Assembly: GCA_013350335.1 (NCBI GenBank)
Contig: CM023539.1
Location: 20,876,448 to 20,940,447, forward strand
Source: Chimonanthus salicifolius
Lineage: Eukaryota > Streptophyta > Magnoliopsida > Laurales > Calycanthaceae
DNA length: 64,000 bases
Direction: 5' to 3'
How positions within the stretch are numbered: the first letter of the stretch is position 1; each line of letters begins with the position of its first letter. The position numbers and the translations under genes were made by a program. Shown in pieces: positions 33,797 through 44,966 of this stretch. The notes beneath the pieces were generated by a model. The model saw nothing but the letters and a program-made list of their open reading frames with translations, was not told where the DNA came from and searched no databases.

Positions 33797-34215
33797 ATCT
33801 ATGCCACAACATTTAAAACACAAGAATATTCAACAACAATTATAAATAAACCACTCTTGGTTTTCAGGGGAATTTGATCATGCATAATATCATGTTCTTT
33901 GTTGGGGAAGATTACCAAATCATCACTCTTTTTCTGGGGAAATCTCTAAATTCCTGTTGTTTGTTTTTCAGTGTGGGAGTTTGAGGGGAGTACATCCTCA
34001 TTTACTATGTTTGATATGTCCAATTATGATGACTGTACTTTACTTTGCTATCTTTCATTGTCGTTCTCAGATTGATTGTTCAGTCTGAGTCACTCGAAGT
34101 AAATTAATCCGGCCCCCAGTCAGCGGACTCCGAAGAGTCTGTCAGTTGGGATTCTTATCCGTCAGTGAGACATGAAACCGTCTTAATCTTACTTCGATGA
34201 TTCAACTTCCCGTTT
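33797..34215 (-). other. 5' leader of the complete element
   Basis: It is homologous to the leaders at 1393-1962 and 54062-54318: sense TCCGGCGG-type block near AAATTAATCCGG, CCCAACTGAC, and ATCAAACATAG. No coding potential. It ends at the ATG of the zinc-knuckle ORF. Confidence 0.7.
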
Positions 34216-34228
34216 CGCTCTGATACAA
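34216..34228 (-). other. Primer binding site, initiator tRNA-Met type, one mismatch
   Basis: On the - strand TGTATCAGAGCG lies just inside the 5' LTR end at 34231. It differs from TGGTATCAGAGCG by one G to T change. Confidence 0.85.
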
Positions 34229-34230
34229 AC

Positions 34231-37200
34231 TGTAACGCCCCACCCATTTCCACCCTTCCGAAAATCAGAGTCTGAAAATTTCTTTTGAAAAAAACATAGA
34301 GTGAAAGAGAGCGGGGGCCCCACGACGCGAGTTAAGTTCACACTACTCAAGTCTGAACCTTAACTGGCCACCCATGTGTACATGGACTAGACCATGATAA
34401 CAAATCACACATGGAACTAACAATAACTTGCGGAATAAACTAGACTAATTGTGGAATAGAATGACTAGATAGCAAGTAACAGTCTCAAATATTAATCAAG
34501 ATAAACAACTATCTATAGTTAATAGCCTAATCAAACCATAGCAAAGTATAACTTATTACATGTCCATCAAAATATAATTCCAATGACAGTAAATAAGAAG
34601 TCCAGTTCAACATTCAAGTGCTTAGGCTTGGCTCCCCTCCCGGTCATCGACCTTCTCTTTCCTTTTCCTTGTACCTGCATTCTCCTTTGAGGATAGAATT
34701 AGGGCGTTAGATCAATGCGCCCAGTAGGTTCCCGAATCAGGGCTACCACATGTTAGCATATAAAACATGCATATATATCATATTACATGATCATCAAAAA
34801 CATATAAAAACCATGCTATGTATGTATGAAATTGTAATGAGCCCCACCCCATCACACATACATAGTCATCACTTGACGGGACTCTCACCGTCAAGGTAAT
34901 TCACGATACACTTCCATCGAGGTCTCACATGATAAGGTAATCTACAGTAAACCTCGTTACCTGTGGAAAGACGCTTCATCATTGAGTTGATTCATATCAC
35001 ATATTAGTCCTCCTGGCGGGACTCTCATCGCCTAAGGAGACCCATGTGACTATGATCATCATGTTACTCCTCCTGGCGGGACTCTCATCGCCTAAAGTGG
35101 ACGTAACTCATAATTGCAACACTGTAGAACCTCAATCATCATCCCATGTCCATGCATGAGATGCCAATGCTTTGTATGTCAGTTGTAAATGCATAATTCA
35201 TCATTCAGAATATGGTAAGTAATAGTATGTCAATATCTCATAAAACACTTCATGAAAACAGGTGTAAATGTGGTTACAAGTAGGTAGGAAACCTACTGAA
35301 GATTCACTTCAGTACTTGATCTTTCATTAGCGTCAGCCGGTCACGACTCGTACGTCTTTCAACTTCCGGTACCTTGTCCATAACAATCAGTAAATCATAC
35401 TATCATTTACTTATTCATTCACATCTAAGACCCAACCTTATCATGTGGGGTTCAGCTATGCCCTTGGCCGAACATCACCTACTTAGGATTTAACTTCCTT
35501 TTACATTTAATCAACTCGTAAATACTTAACCATTTAACCCATTCCATCAAATAATTGTTGATGGGGTTCGGCCATACTACATGGCTGAACCACATCTTAT
35601 GGGTTTTTATCCCACTTTCCATCATCAATCATGATTTGTTATTTGCTTACACTAAGTTCACTAAATTCCATAACTTAGAAACTTTACAACCATATAAAAT
35701 GGTCCATGGGGTTCGGCCATATGGTTCCCTTGGTTCCAAAACTCCAACATTCATACATAATTTTTGGTTATGATTGCTACATGGTTCAGTCATCCCATGA
35801 CCAACCAAAACAGCAAGTTAATCTTCATTTAAAATCACATAAGAAACCCATAAACTTGTATGATTTTGATCTCCTAAAACCATCACATATTACCATAAAA
35901 ATGTCATACTATCTCATGGGGTTCGGCCAACACAATTGGCCGAACCAAATGGCTTACAATTTTAAACCTTATTAATCAGCCACTTAGCCTTATTAAAACA
36001 TGTAAAAACCTCAATGATTTTGCATAGTTTTTAACCTTCTAAAAACCATCAAAATACCAACATCCATTCATGGGGTTCGGCCATCCAAGGTGACCGAACC
36101 CAATGATCCATTTCATCATTTTTAAACGACTTTAATCCAAGGTTTAACCCGTGATACCTTCAGTCCTTATGTCATTCAGATCCATGTTTTTAACCCTCTT
36201 TAAAACACGCATTTGAATCTCAAAGAAACCTCAAAAACAGTCCACAAAAACTCCATGGTTTCTATGTTTCAAAACATCAAAACCAACCTATCTTTTACAT
36301 GGGGTTCGGCCCTCCATGGTGGCCGAACCCAATGGTCATTTTTACCATTTTAAAACTTCTGTTATTCAAGGTTAAAACCTTGGTGCATTCGGCCATAACC
36401 ATGGCCCATTACACACCCCTTTTTCTTACAACTTATTTGGCTTAAACACTTAAGAAATCTTACCAAATTTTCCAAACTTTCTTCTTGCCTTTGATCCTTG
36501 GTTTCTCCTCTCTTGTTTCCTTCTTTCTTTCTTTAATTCTTTGCTGGTTTATGTTTGAATAACTGGTGCCAAACCTCTGCTGTTCCAGCCAGGAAAAACG
36601 AATTGGAGAGAGGGAGAGAGAGATGGGAATTTCTTGGATTTGCAATGACAAAATCGGCCAAGAATGGTAACATTCTCCTTTTGTAGTTTCAGCCTCATCT
36701 CCTATTCATTTCCCTCATTTAAATCTTGCCAAAACCGATGGGGCATTGGGTGTCATTCAAGACACCCCTTGGTGCCAAACGTTGCATCTCTTTGGAAATG
36801 AACCAATGCATCTATTCATGAATTGGCGCCGCCCAACCTTGGTGTCCCTTGGCTTTGCCAAGGCACCTCTTCACATTCAACAGCTGAGATTGATTCTCCA
36901 AGAGTGATGTGTGATTAACAATACCTTTCCACTTCCTCTTGACTCACTTAACTCAAGATATTTTTATTCTAACCTAACTCATCCAACTCATCACATTTTA
37001 TGCACCAAGTTTGAGTCAACTCTTTTCTTAAATCAAACTCACATTAACTCACACTTGAGTTCAATTGAGGGCCCACACGGTCATCCATGGTCAACCTTGT
37101 CAACCCGACCCATTGGGTCCCCAATCAGCCCCTTGACCCGTTTTGACAACATGACCCATTCATGGGCTGATTTTTGCCATTTTTAATTGATTTTCACTTG

Positions 37201-37521
37201 TGTTTCAAGCCTACCCATTTTTCCTATACCTGATTTCTAATCAGTTCAGCTTGACCCCATTTAATTTGAGCTTACACAATGGTCAAATCATCCATTTTGA
37301 CCCATTGGGTCCAATTGGGCCCTTTGACCCATTTAGTCATTTTCGACCCAATTGATGTTCATTACCCATCCAATCAAACTTGACATTTATAATGTGCTCA
37401 TATGACCTTAATTTGAGCAATGGGCCCCACCATTTCCTTATTTGACATTCAAAATAATTAATTTAACAAACCAGGGGCATTTTTGTAATTATCCACTTCA
37501 TTGAGAAATCGGGGTGTTACA
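34231..37521 (-). repeat. 5' LTR of the complete gypsy element
   Basis: It starts (plus 37521) TGTAACACCCCGATTTC and ends (plus 34231) with the reverse of TGTAACGCCCC. It is the partner of 21634-24923. Its splice-like sites are intact: donor TTTG|GTAAGA at 36463 and acceptor GAATGCAG|G at 34675. CT tract at 36605-36623. Confidence 0.95.
34675..36463 (-). other. Predicted LTR-resident intron (GT-AG)
   Basis: TTTG|GTAAGATT at 36463, GATCTAAYGCCC block at about 34705, GAATGCAG|G ending at 34675. The 3' LTR partner has the donor as GATAAG. It retains all other sites. Confidence 0.45.
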
Positions 37522-39796
37522 GGCTTAGGTTCCAACACATAGATCCATTTATTGTTCCATAAATAAACCACATGGGGTTCGGCCATACACGATGGCCGAA
37601 CCCATGGCTCACCATTTTTCACACCTATTTACGAAAATGCCATTGTTCCCTCATTCATCTAAATTTACCATAATTAGACCCTATAAATTTCCATAACCAA
37701 TAAGTCCATAAAACACAACTCATGGGGTTCGGCCATACACCATCGCCGAACCCATGATCCTCCATTTTAGTGTGTAATTATATTTTTACCCTTTCTTTCA
37801 CCATAATTCATAACACATGTTTGTATCCTAAAAATATACAACACATAACTCATATAATAGGTTCATAAATTCAATTCATCAATTAGCCCTTAACCATAAT
37901 TTAAAATGCCATTTGATGCCTTAATTTGGACCATGGGGTTCGGCCATACCCTTGGCCGAACCCTATGGCATATAGTTTCCAAATTAAAATTCCAAATTTC
38001 CATAAATGGAAGCTTTCCTTAATTAAACTCCACCTTCTATTATTAGAAGGTTTCCCTAATTAAACTTACTAATTTAACAACCTCCTTCCATAAATAGATT
38101 GTTTCCTTAATTAACCAACACCTTTCCATATTTGGAACCTTTCCACATTAATCCCCATTCCAAAAACAACCCCATGGGGTTCGGCCAAGCACCATGGCCG
38201 AACCCTATGGTTCATGACCTTCCTCAATGGTTTAGATCCATTAAACTCAACCACCAATTCATTAAATATTTGGTGGGATTCGGCCATACACCATGGCCGA
38301 ACCTCACCCCTTCTTTTCATTAGTATGGATCCAAACAATTAGCCATAAAACAATCCATATTCTTTCATTGATTTCTTGAATCTAAAACCGACCACCATCA
38401 AAGGTTTTTATGATTTAAAATCTAAGATTATAAATCCAATGAATAAATCAAAACTCTCGATGGTTTTCAATCTTAAAACCCATCACTTAAATAAAATCTT
38501 TCCATGGGGTTCGGTCATGCACTATGGCCGAACCTTATGGTTCTTTCTCTCCATTTAAACCATTAAATCATCTCCAATCTCCCTCCACGGGGTTCGGCCA
38601 AACACCATGGCCGAACCCTATGGTTCTTTTTGTTTCAAAATAAAACTATACCATTAAATGCTAACCTCTTTCCGATTGATTTCTTGTTCTCTCCTTGCTT
38701 GATCTTTCTCTTCCAATCTTCTTCTCCTTTCTCCTTGCTCTTGCCGTGTGGAAGAGAATGATGAATTGAGAGAGGGAGAGAGAGGAATAAACTCAACAAT
38801 AAAGGATGTCAAAACTATGTATCCCTCTTGATCTCTCCTTTTACAGCCTTTCTTAATCCCACATTAGAAAGTTCTTAAGATAAGCAACCCTTAGCCGTGC
38901 GCCCCTTGTGTTCCCCGTTTTAACACATATACCATATTGTAGCTCAGTTTTGACCTTGTTAACTTCCGAATCAGAAAAAGTGGTAAACTACAAAGTTGTA
39001 TCCCTTGAAGTCCTCTTTCCAACACAAAATGAATCAAAGCAATTGGACATCGGAGTGGAAATTTATAACCAAAATACTGAACATATGTCAAACCTTCCTT
39101 ATTTAACCATGGCCGACTTTCCCTCTTTAATTTGCCATATCTGACTTTCCCTTTCTTAATTTAAGACCATCCAATCAACCAATGCTAAAATACATATAGC
39201 AATGCCGTGTACACTTGTTTGCCTCTTATAAAATCTTCTCTTTAATTACATTTCCCATTTTAATTTCCAACTTCTAAACTTAGAAACTTACTAACTTAAT
39301 AACCATTCTCCATATTTAAATAGTTTCCAAATTTAGCTTCAATGTTTCCATATTTAGACACTTTCCAAATTTAGCCATTGCCTTAACTTAATCCATCCAC
39401 ATCATGCGCATATAATTAATTATAGACATCTTATTATTTGGCAATAAGATATCATTGCCTAAATCCAATGTGTGACCTATTTTAGGACTATCCTAAAATC
39501 TTTCCACTTAATCTTAAATATCTCATCTCATCCAAAATATTATGCGCATATAATCCCCTTGATTTTTGTGATATAAAATCTTATATTCGGCCATGCAATC
39601 TTTTATCTATTTAATTTTGCATTACTAAAATAATTCAACCCATTTAAATTTATTTGAAACCATTTATCAAAATCGTTGGGTCTTAATTGGTCAACGACCC
39701 AATCACTTTATCCATCTAAAATCCATATCTAAAATCTCCCAATTTAAATAGGTAATTTCCATAAATATTTATAACTTAAGAATTCGGGGTATTACA

Positions 39797-39861
39797 CTCC
39801 TCCCCCCCTTCCCTCTTCCCGTTCCATGCAGACAATCCATTCTAGCACTCAGGGACTCTCA
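39797..39861 (+). repeat. Copia LTR fragment, right end
   Basis: It continues 19124-19967 after the gypsy solo LTR: a C/T run, then TTCTAGCACTCAGGGACTCTCA, matching TTCTAGCACTCG...CTTTCA at the end of the solo LTR 43083-44966. Confidence 0.6.
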
Positions 39862-39943
39862 GTATCTAACTGGATTTCCAAAGAAATGAAGAAATTTAAG
39901 CCACCCAAAAGAGGAGCCGCAAATTGTTGTTTTTTGCCTGTAA
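39862..39943. other. Unassigned sequence left of the TRIM
   Basis: 82 bp with no recognisable feature. It was probably contiguous with 40415 onward before the TRIM inserted. Confidence 0.4.
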
Positions 39944-40409
39944 TGTGATACCCCGCCCCAAGGATTCCCATAGTATTTAAGCTTGGAGCCTTCCTCCATC
40001 TAACACACAGGGCCTTTCGGGGGCTCCTCTTTAGTAGGGTCCTTAGGAACAAAACCGTGTGGGCTCGACTGAGGGCCCAAAGCGGACAATATTGTGCTAG
40101 GTGGACTGGGGCGTTAAAAAAATGGTATCAGAGAATGGTTCAACTCTCAGACTGAGGGTATGGGCTGGTGCAGTGTGTGGTCTGGTGGATGGAATCAGGA
40201 CCAATGGATAGAGCCGAGGACGGCTCTGGTCTTAAGGGGGTAGGTTGTGATACCCCGCCCCAAGGGTTCCCCTAGTATTTAAGCTTGAAGCCTTCCTCTA
40301 TCTAGCATAAGGCCTTTTGGGGGCTCCTCTTTGTTGGGGTCCTGAGGAACAAAACTATGCGGGGGGCCCAAAGTGGACAATATTGTGCTGGGTGGACTGG
40401 GGTGTTACA
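39944..40409 (+). mobile_element. Intact TRIM (miniature LTR retrotransposon), 466 bp, TSD TGTAA
   Basis: LTR1 is 39944-40118 (about 175 bp, TGTGATACCCCGCCCC... to GCGTTAAA) and LTR2 40246-40409 (164 bp, same start, ending GGTGTTACA). The 127-bp interior has a primer site TGGTATCAGAG (40123-40133) and a polypurine tract TAAGGGGGTAGG (40233-40244) directly before LTR2. Perfect TSDs TGTAA flank it (39939-39943, 40410-40414). There is no coding capacity, so it depends on enzymes from another element. LTR1's ACA end is mutated to AAA. The LTRs differ by a short deletion and a few substitutions. I see no 5S rRNA-like segment, so it is not Cassandra. Confidence 0.92.
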
Positions 40410-40414
40410 TGTAA

Positions 40415-40819
40415 TTGTGATTTCTGGGTCTTATCAAAAGTATGATGCTTAGAGCAAAAATGTGAATTTTTTTAAATATCTGGGACTCTACTATCGGACA
40501 TCTGATACTGTATTCATCGGAAGTCCGGTAGGTAAATTGTTGGAAGTCCAACACCTTGATATCGGAAGTCTGATACTTCAAGGCATCAGAAGTCCGATAC
40601 CTACATATTGGACGTTCGACTCGAGGACACAACAACTAATAAATTTTGTGTTTATTTTATACCTTCAGTGTTTACTTACCTGCACTCTATATACATTAGT
40701 TATTTACTTTTGTGAAGCCTTCTCAGTCTGAAGCTAACATACTAACTGCTAACTCGCTAACTCCATTCGGACTGGTCTAAAGGGCTATTTACATTTCCGC
40801 ACTTTAATTTTCTAATCAC
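40415..40819. repeat. Unassigned sequence with ATCGGAAGTCCGATAC-like repeats
   Basis: 40485-40620 carries five or six variants of TCGGAAGTCCGATAC (for example at about 40490, 40518, 40562 and 40586). The core TCGGAAGTCCGA is close to palindromic. The rest is AT-rich with no coding potential. It may be the far end of the copia LTR remnant that follows. Confidence 0.5.
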
Positions 40820-41719
40820 AAAATTACTTGATTAATTAAACAATTTGCAGTGGATAAAATAATTAATCAAGTGTGTGTGTGTGTGTGTGTTAGCAAATGT
40901 GATAAATGAAGAATTCAAACAAATTGCTCTAACACCACAAGGCCATGTTTATAGTGGTTCGGAGTAAACCCTCCTATATCCGTTCTAAGGACTCACCCAA
41001 CCTTGTTTTATCCCGAATTTACTAAGTGGGGAATTACACCCACACTAAATAGATTAGGACTTCCACATAATCAATTGTTCCAATCCTTAGCGTAACGCCT
41101 CTATTTTTTATAGTGGTTCCGAAGTACACCCTCACTAGTCCACTTCACAGGTATAATGATTTAAACAATAAAATCAAATAAGGAGAACTTGCCTTTGAAT
41201 ACCTTTGCAAATGTAATTGTACTCCTTAGTTCTATCCCAATCTGTCCTCGTACAATCCTGACGATATACCGTGTAGAGCAACCATAGTCCTTGGGAGAAG
41301 TTCTTTAGGAAATAGGAAATCCTACGTCTATGCTAGAGAGTTTTCCTTTGCCTCTCTTTCTCTTTTTTCAAACTCAATCTATGAAGATTGGTTGATTTTA
41401 ATGATTCATTAATTTGTATACAAGAGAGAAGAGGATCCTTCCTTGAGGCTATTAAATTCTCTAATGAGAGTAGTAGATGAGGCTCATAAATATTTTTTCC
41501 AAGGCTCTCGAAATAGTTGCAATTCGAGATGTATTTATAAAGAAGGAAAACTGATTTTTCGAACTTTCCAGTACTAACTAGTCGTTACTACCAATAGATC
41601 GGTGAACTTAAATGTTACCGTTCAACCACCCGACCGTTGTTCTTTTATTGCACTCCAACGGTACAAAAGCAGGTGTCATGGATGGGTTGAGTGCACCGAC
41701 GGGTCGACTATCTCCTTAT
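40820..41719 (-). repeat. Copia (SIRE-type) LTR fragment
   Basis: It matches the complement of 43800-44860: TTGATTAATTAAACAAT, GCTCTAACACCACAAG, TATAGTGGTTCGG and ACTCACCCAACCTTG, and near its right end ACCGTTCAACCACCCGACCGTT and GCACTCCAACGG. A (GT)10 run interrupts it at 40871-40890. The left edge is uncertain. Confidence 0.65.
40871..40890. repeat. (GT)10 microsatellite
   Basis: Ten uninterrupted GT dinucleotides. Confidence 0.95.
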
Positions 41720-41957
41720 TGATAAAAAAATTACAATTTCACCTCTAAATATTTGATTAGTTAGCCCTTAAATTTTGTTTATTTTGTAATATTATGGTAA
41801 TATATTTTATATCTAAAATTATTATTGTTAATACATTATATTAATTAATTTTATATAATTAATGTATTTTTGTGTCTTTATAGGTTAGTGTATTAAAGAT
41901 GCAAACATCGGGTCTAATTTAAGATCGAGTAATGATGTGCTGGTCCGATTGAACCAA
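41720..41957 (+). repeat. Recognisable part of the LARD-like 5' LTR
   Basis: It aligns with 47449-47684 over its whole length. The start is TGATAAAAAAATTAC here against TGTTGAGCACTGAAAATTAC there, so the first bases have diverged or been cut. The LTR probably continues beyond 41957. Confidence 0.6.
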
Positions 41958-43082
41958 GAGATCCAAATTCTCACCAAGGACGGAAGTAATTCGTAAGCAT
42001 TGCAAAATCAGCCTCTGAGTAAGCAGGGTTTTTTATGTGGAAACAAATACAGTAGAGAGCAAAGAAAGTGTTGGCCGAATGAAGAAAGAAAAAATAGATG
42101 GTGAAAAATAGAAATAAGAAAGTAAAGAAGGAAAATAAAGGAATACACGTTGCTGTTTTTTTCATAGGATTGGCTGAATTGAATTTCTTAGTGGGTCCCA
42201 CGGCCTTACTAATTTCATCTCATCTAAATCTCTATAAATTGAGGTCTTATGTAGAAGGAAAATTCGAACTTGGCTGACACAGTGAAGGGGCGTGAACAAC
42301 ACAGTGGAGATAGGGTCGAGACAGAAAAGAGGCTCGGGATCTTCGACTTCATGCCGGGTTATAATTTTCCAATCTCTTTTATTTTTAATTTCATTATTTT
42401 GTTCTAGATTATGTGTTGAGGTTGAGGATGAAACCCCATTAATGAAATAATTTTTCAGTTATTTATTTATTGATTCTCATATATGTGTGTTTATTATTTA
42501 ATGATTTTGACTTCATTAGATTAATTAAATATTCATTATTTTCACCATTAATATCATGTATTTTTGGTAGTTAATAATATTATTTAATTAATCAAGGACT
42601 TGGCATTTCAATGAAAAAGGAAGATTTCTTTGTTTTAATGTTTTTCAATTTAATTAGATACATTGGATGCTTAGATTATTTTCTTTGATCATTGTCTTTT
42701 AAATTAAAATTGGATACATCTAATAGTTTAATCTTTCCATTAGTTGTAAATTTAGGAATTTTGCATCTAGATCTAGGTTTCATGCATATTTTTATGTGAT
42801 TTGGTGTTTTCACCTAGGTTTTGTGTGTTGATTTTTGCAGGAATTTTGAATTGCATGTTTAAAAAGATTTACAAAAAGCGACTACAGGCCAAGGTAAGTG
42901 CCTAAACTGCTTTCTTTCAATTTTCAATTTTTAATGCATTCATATAGTTTTTACTAGGTTGTTTTTGCATTTATTTTGCATGAAAAAAAAACCAAAAAAC
43001 AAAAACATTGCATATTTAATTTTGTTCATGCATTTAAGTTGCCAGTTCATGCATTAGATTAAAATTATTTGATTATTGTTTG

Positions 43083-44966
43083 TGTTATTGTCTCGACTTG
43101 GTCTTGGCCAAGACCCTATGTTTGTCAATTCCATGACTCGGAAAGAAGCACTTGCCGGAAGCTTGAAAATCCAAGATGATCGTTATGGCAATCACAAAAT
43201 AGATAATATATCCATAGATGACTTTAGGTGATACCCACACATCAGAGAGGACTATCCCTAGGCTTAGAAAAACAAATGGTTAAGTCATAAAAAGTCTAGC
43301 AAAGAAGTTTGACAGTGAATTGAAACCCAACATAGAAATATGTATTTGGTTTCACTGTCAGCACGACTAGTCTATCTCACCGACCCTTCGGTGCACTCAG
43401 GATCAACCCATCGTGGTCAAAGACTGGTCAGCCCAAATGACATTAGGTTCTGGAACATTAAATTGTCATTCTGGGTTTGCCTCTGATCGCGAGTCTCGTA
43501 TGCACCGACCACTCGGTGAAAAACTGAAACAACCCCTCGTGGTCAATGACTCCTCGATCAAGATCTTGAGTTCTGGAATCCTTGAACTCATGTGGACTCT
43601 CGAAGAAATAGACACATCGGCAATCAAAGACCGATCGAGAGTACCAGAACCGGCCCATCAGTAAAGGGCGACAGGTCGTTCTGGGTAACAAGTTTCAAGA
43701 GTTGAAACTACTGTCAAGCATGTTTTGCACTAGAACGAGGCTCTCGTATGGACCGATGGCTCAGTACCATAAGTGTTGACCTATCGGTGACAACAACATG
43801 TCGACCGAGAAAGAATATTACTGTTGGGAGTGCACTTAATGAACAACGGTAAAAAAATGTAACAGTAACATTTCTAGTCACCGACCTCTCAATGCCACCA
43901 ACATGTCAGTACATTACTGTTACTTCAACTAGTTGCCTTTGCTATATATACCAACCTTTATGCAACTAGTTGGTTTCCTTCGGACGGATCAGTTGGACCC
44001 TCATCTTTATCAGTGAGCTTAACGAGGGCCAACAGAAGGATCACTTTCTCTCTCGTACTTACACTAGGGGAATCAAATACAACCAATCAAATGGATTCAG
44101 TTGTGAGAGAGAGAGGAATGATGAAAACTCATAAACAACTAATCTGAGGATTGAGTTTGAAAGTGAGAAGAAAAGAAGTATAAACTAGGAAACCTTTAGT
44201 AGAACTAGTTTCCTTGACACTCTGGACTGTGATTGTTAAACGACGGCTACGAGGCAGAGCGTCGACATAAATGGGTGGGATCTTAAAGAAGTACACATCA
44301 GAAGACAAAGCTTCGAAGGCAAGTGCCTTTCGGTTTTAATTTTCTTTAAAACCTTTGTTCCGAAGTGGATTAAGGGGAGGTACCCCAGAACCACTAAAAA
44401 AAAAATTGGAGCGGCGTCTCCGGCACAGAGGTGGGTGGAACTCCAAGCCAAATGGATTGGTGGAATTCCTATTCGACAATGGTGGGTAAAATTCCCAGCC
44501 GATTGAGTGAGATAGAATTCCTACTCTAATTGTGAGGGTCTAAGTCTCCACTTAGTAGATTTTGGGGACAGCTCAAGTTTAAACGAGTCCTAATAGTGGA
44601 TGTAGGTTGGCTAACCGAACCACTTTAAAATGGTCTTGTGGTGTTTGATCTATGTGTGTTTATATTTAGTATTTGAGTACTCTTCTTAACACACATCACT
44701 TCGCATATTGATTATCTCATTATGCACATTGCGCATAAGTGTCGATAATCAAAGTTTATGTAAAATTTCATAATCTTAATGTAATTGCTTAATGAAATTA
44801 TAACACTAAACAAATCTCTTGATTAAACAATCCGTTGTACTTCAAATAATCAAGAAATTTGTAAACACCATGAAAATTGAGATTGACCTATTTACCCCCC
44901 CCCCCCCCCTCTCTCTCCTCTAGGGTCAATCAGGTTGTTCTAGCACTCGTGTAAAGGGTACTTTCA
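43083..44966 (+). mobile_element. Complete copia (SIRE-type) solo LTR, 1,884 bp, TSD GTTTG
   Basis: It starts TGTTATTGTCTCGAC, aligning with the copia LTR start TGTAAGTGCCCCGG at 59719 (-), and ends GGGTACTTTCA. Perfect TSDs GTTTG at 43078-43082 and 44967-44971. The body has GTTTGTCAATTCCATGACTCGG, CACCGACCCTTCGGTGCACTC-type motifs (43380-43970), TATAGTGGTT-family segments and a C run (44895-44911) followed by CTCTCCTCTAGGGTC. A + strand open frame at 43413-43664 is fortuitous. Confidence 0.9.

Larger units (their letters stand above)
21634..37521 (-). mobile_element. Complete Ty3/gypsy Tekay-like element, 15,888 bp, TSD GGCTT
   Basis: Two LTRs of 3,290 and 3,291 bp in the same orientation enclose a primer site, leader, zinc-knuckle ORF, spacer, pol and polypurine tract, all on the - strand. 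The perfect 5-bp duplication GGCTT at 21629-21633 and 37522-37526 proves a single intact insertion into an older solo LTR. Another solo LTR (29605-33344) later landed in it. The canonical gag domain and the N-terminal protease are absent. Pol has at least four in-frame stops and two frameshifts. It cannot mobilise itself. Confidence 0.95.
19968..39796 (-). mobile_element. Gypsy solo LTR (3.9 kb net) split by a 15.9-kb element
   Basis: One LTR read on the - strand: it starts at 39796 (TGTAATACCCCGAATTC) and ends at 19968 (plus TGTAACGCCCCGCCC). Its two parts, 19968-21633 and 37527-39796, are separated by the complete element 21634-37521 with its GGCTT duplication. Removing that leaves about 3,936 bp. 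The left part carries the end blocks: GGGCGTTAGA at about 20470, hairpin units 20750-20960 and the CATGCATG box at about 21016. The right part carries seven TTCGGCC palindromes (37572-38610), the CT tract (38767-38786) and the U3 start. It lies in a C-rich run of a copia LTR. The flanking 5-mers CCCTC and CTCCT are similar but not identical. Confidence 0.85.

Noticed and set aside
19963..39801. Target duplication for the split solo LTR
   Set aside because: Flanks CCCTC and CTCCT are in a C-rich run and do not match exactly. I therefore rely on LTR termini and copia read-through instead.
39944..40409. Cassandra-type TRIM
   Set aside because: No 5S rRNA-like internal promoter boxes are visible in either LTR.
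42960..43082. Host exon around GTTTTGTGTGTTGATTTTTGCAG and nearby GTAAGT
   Set aside because: The splice-like sequences at about 42840 and 42895 lie inside the LARD-like element and flank no coding sequence.
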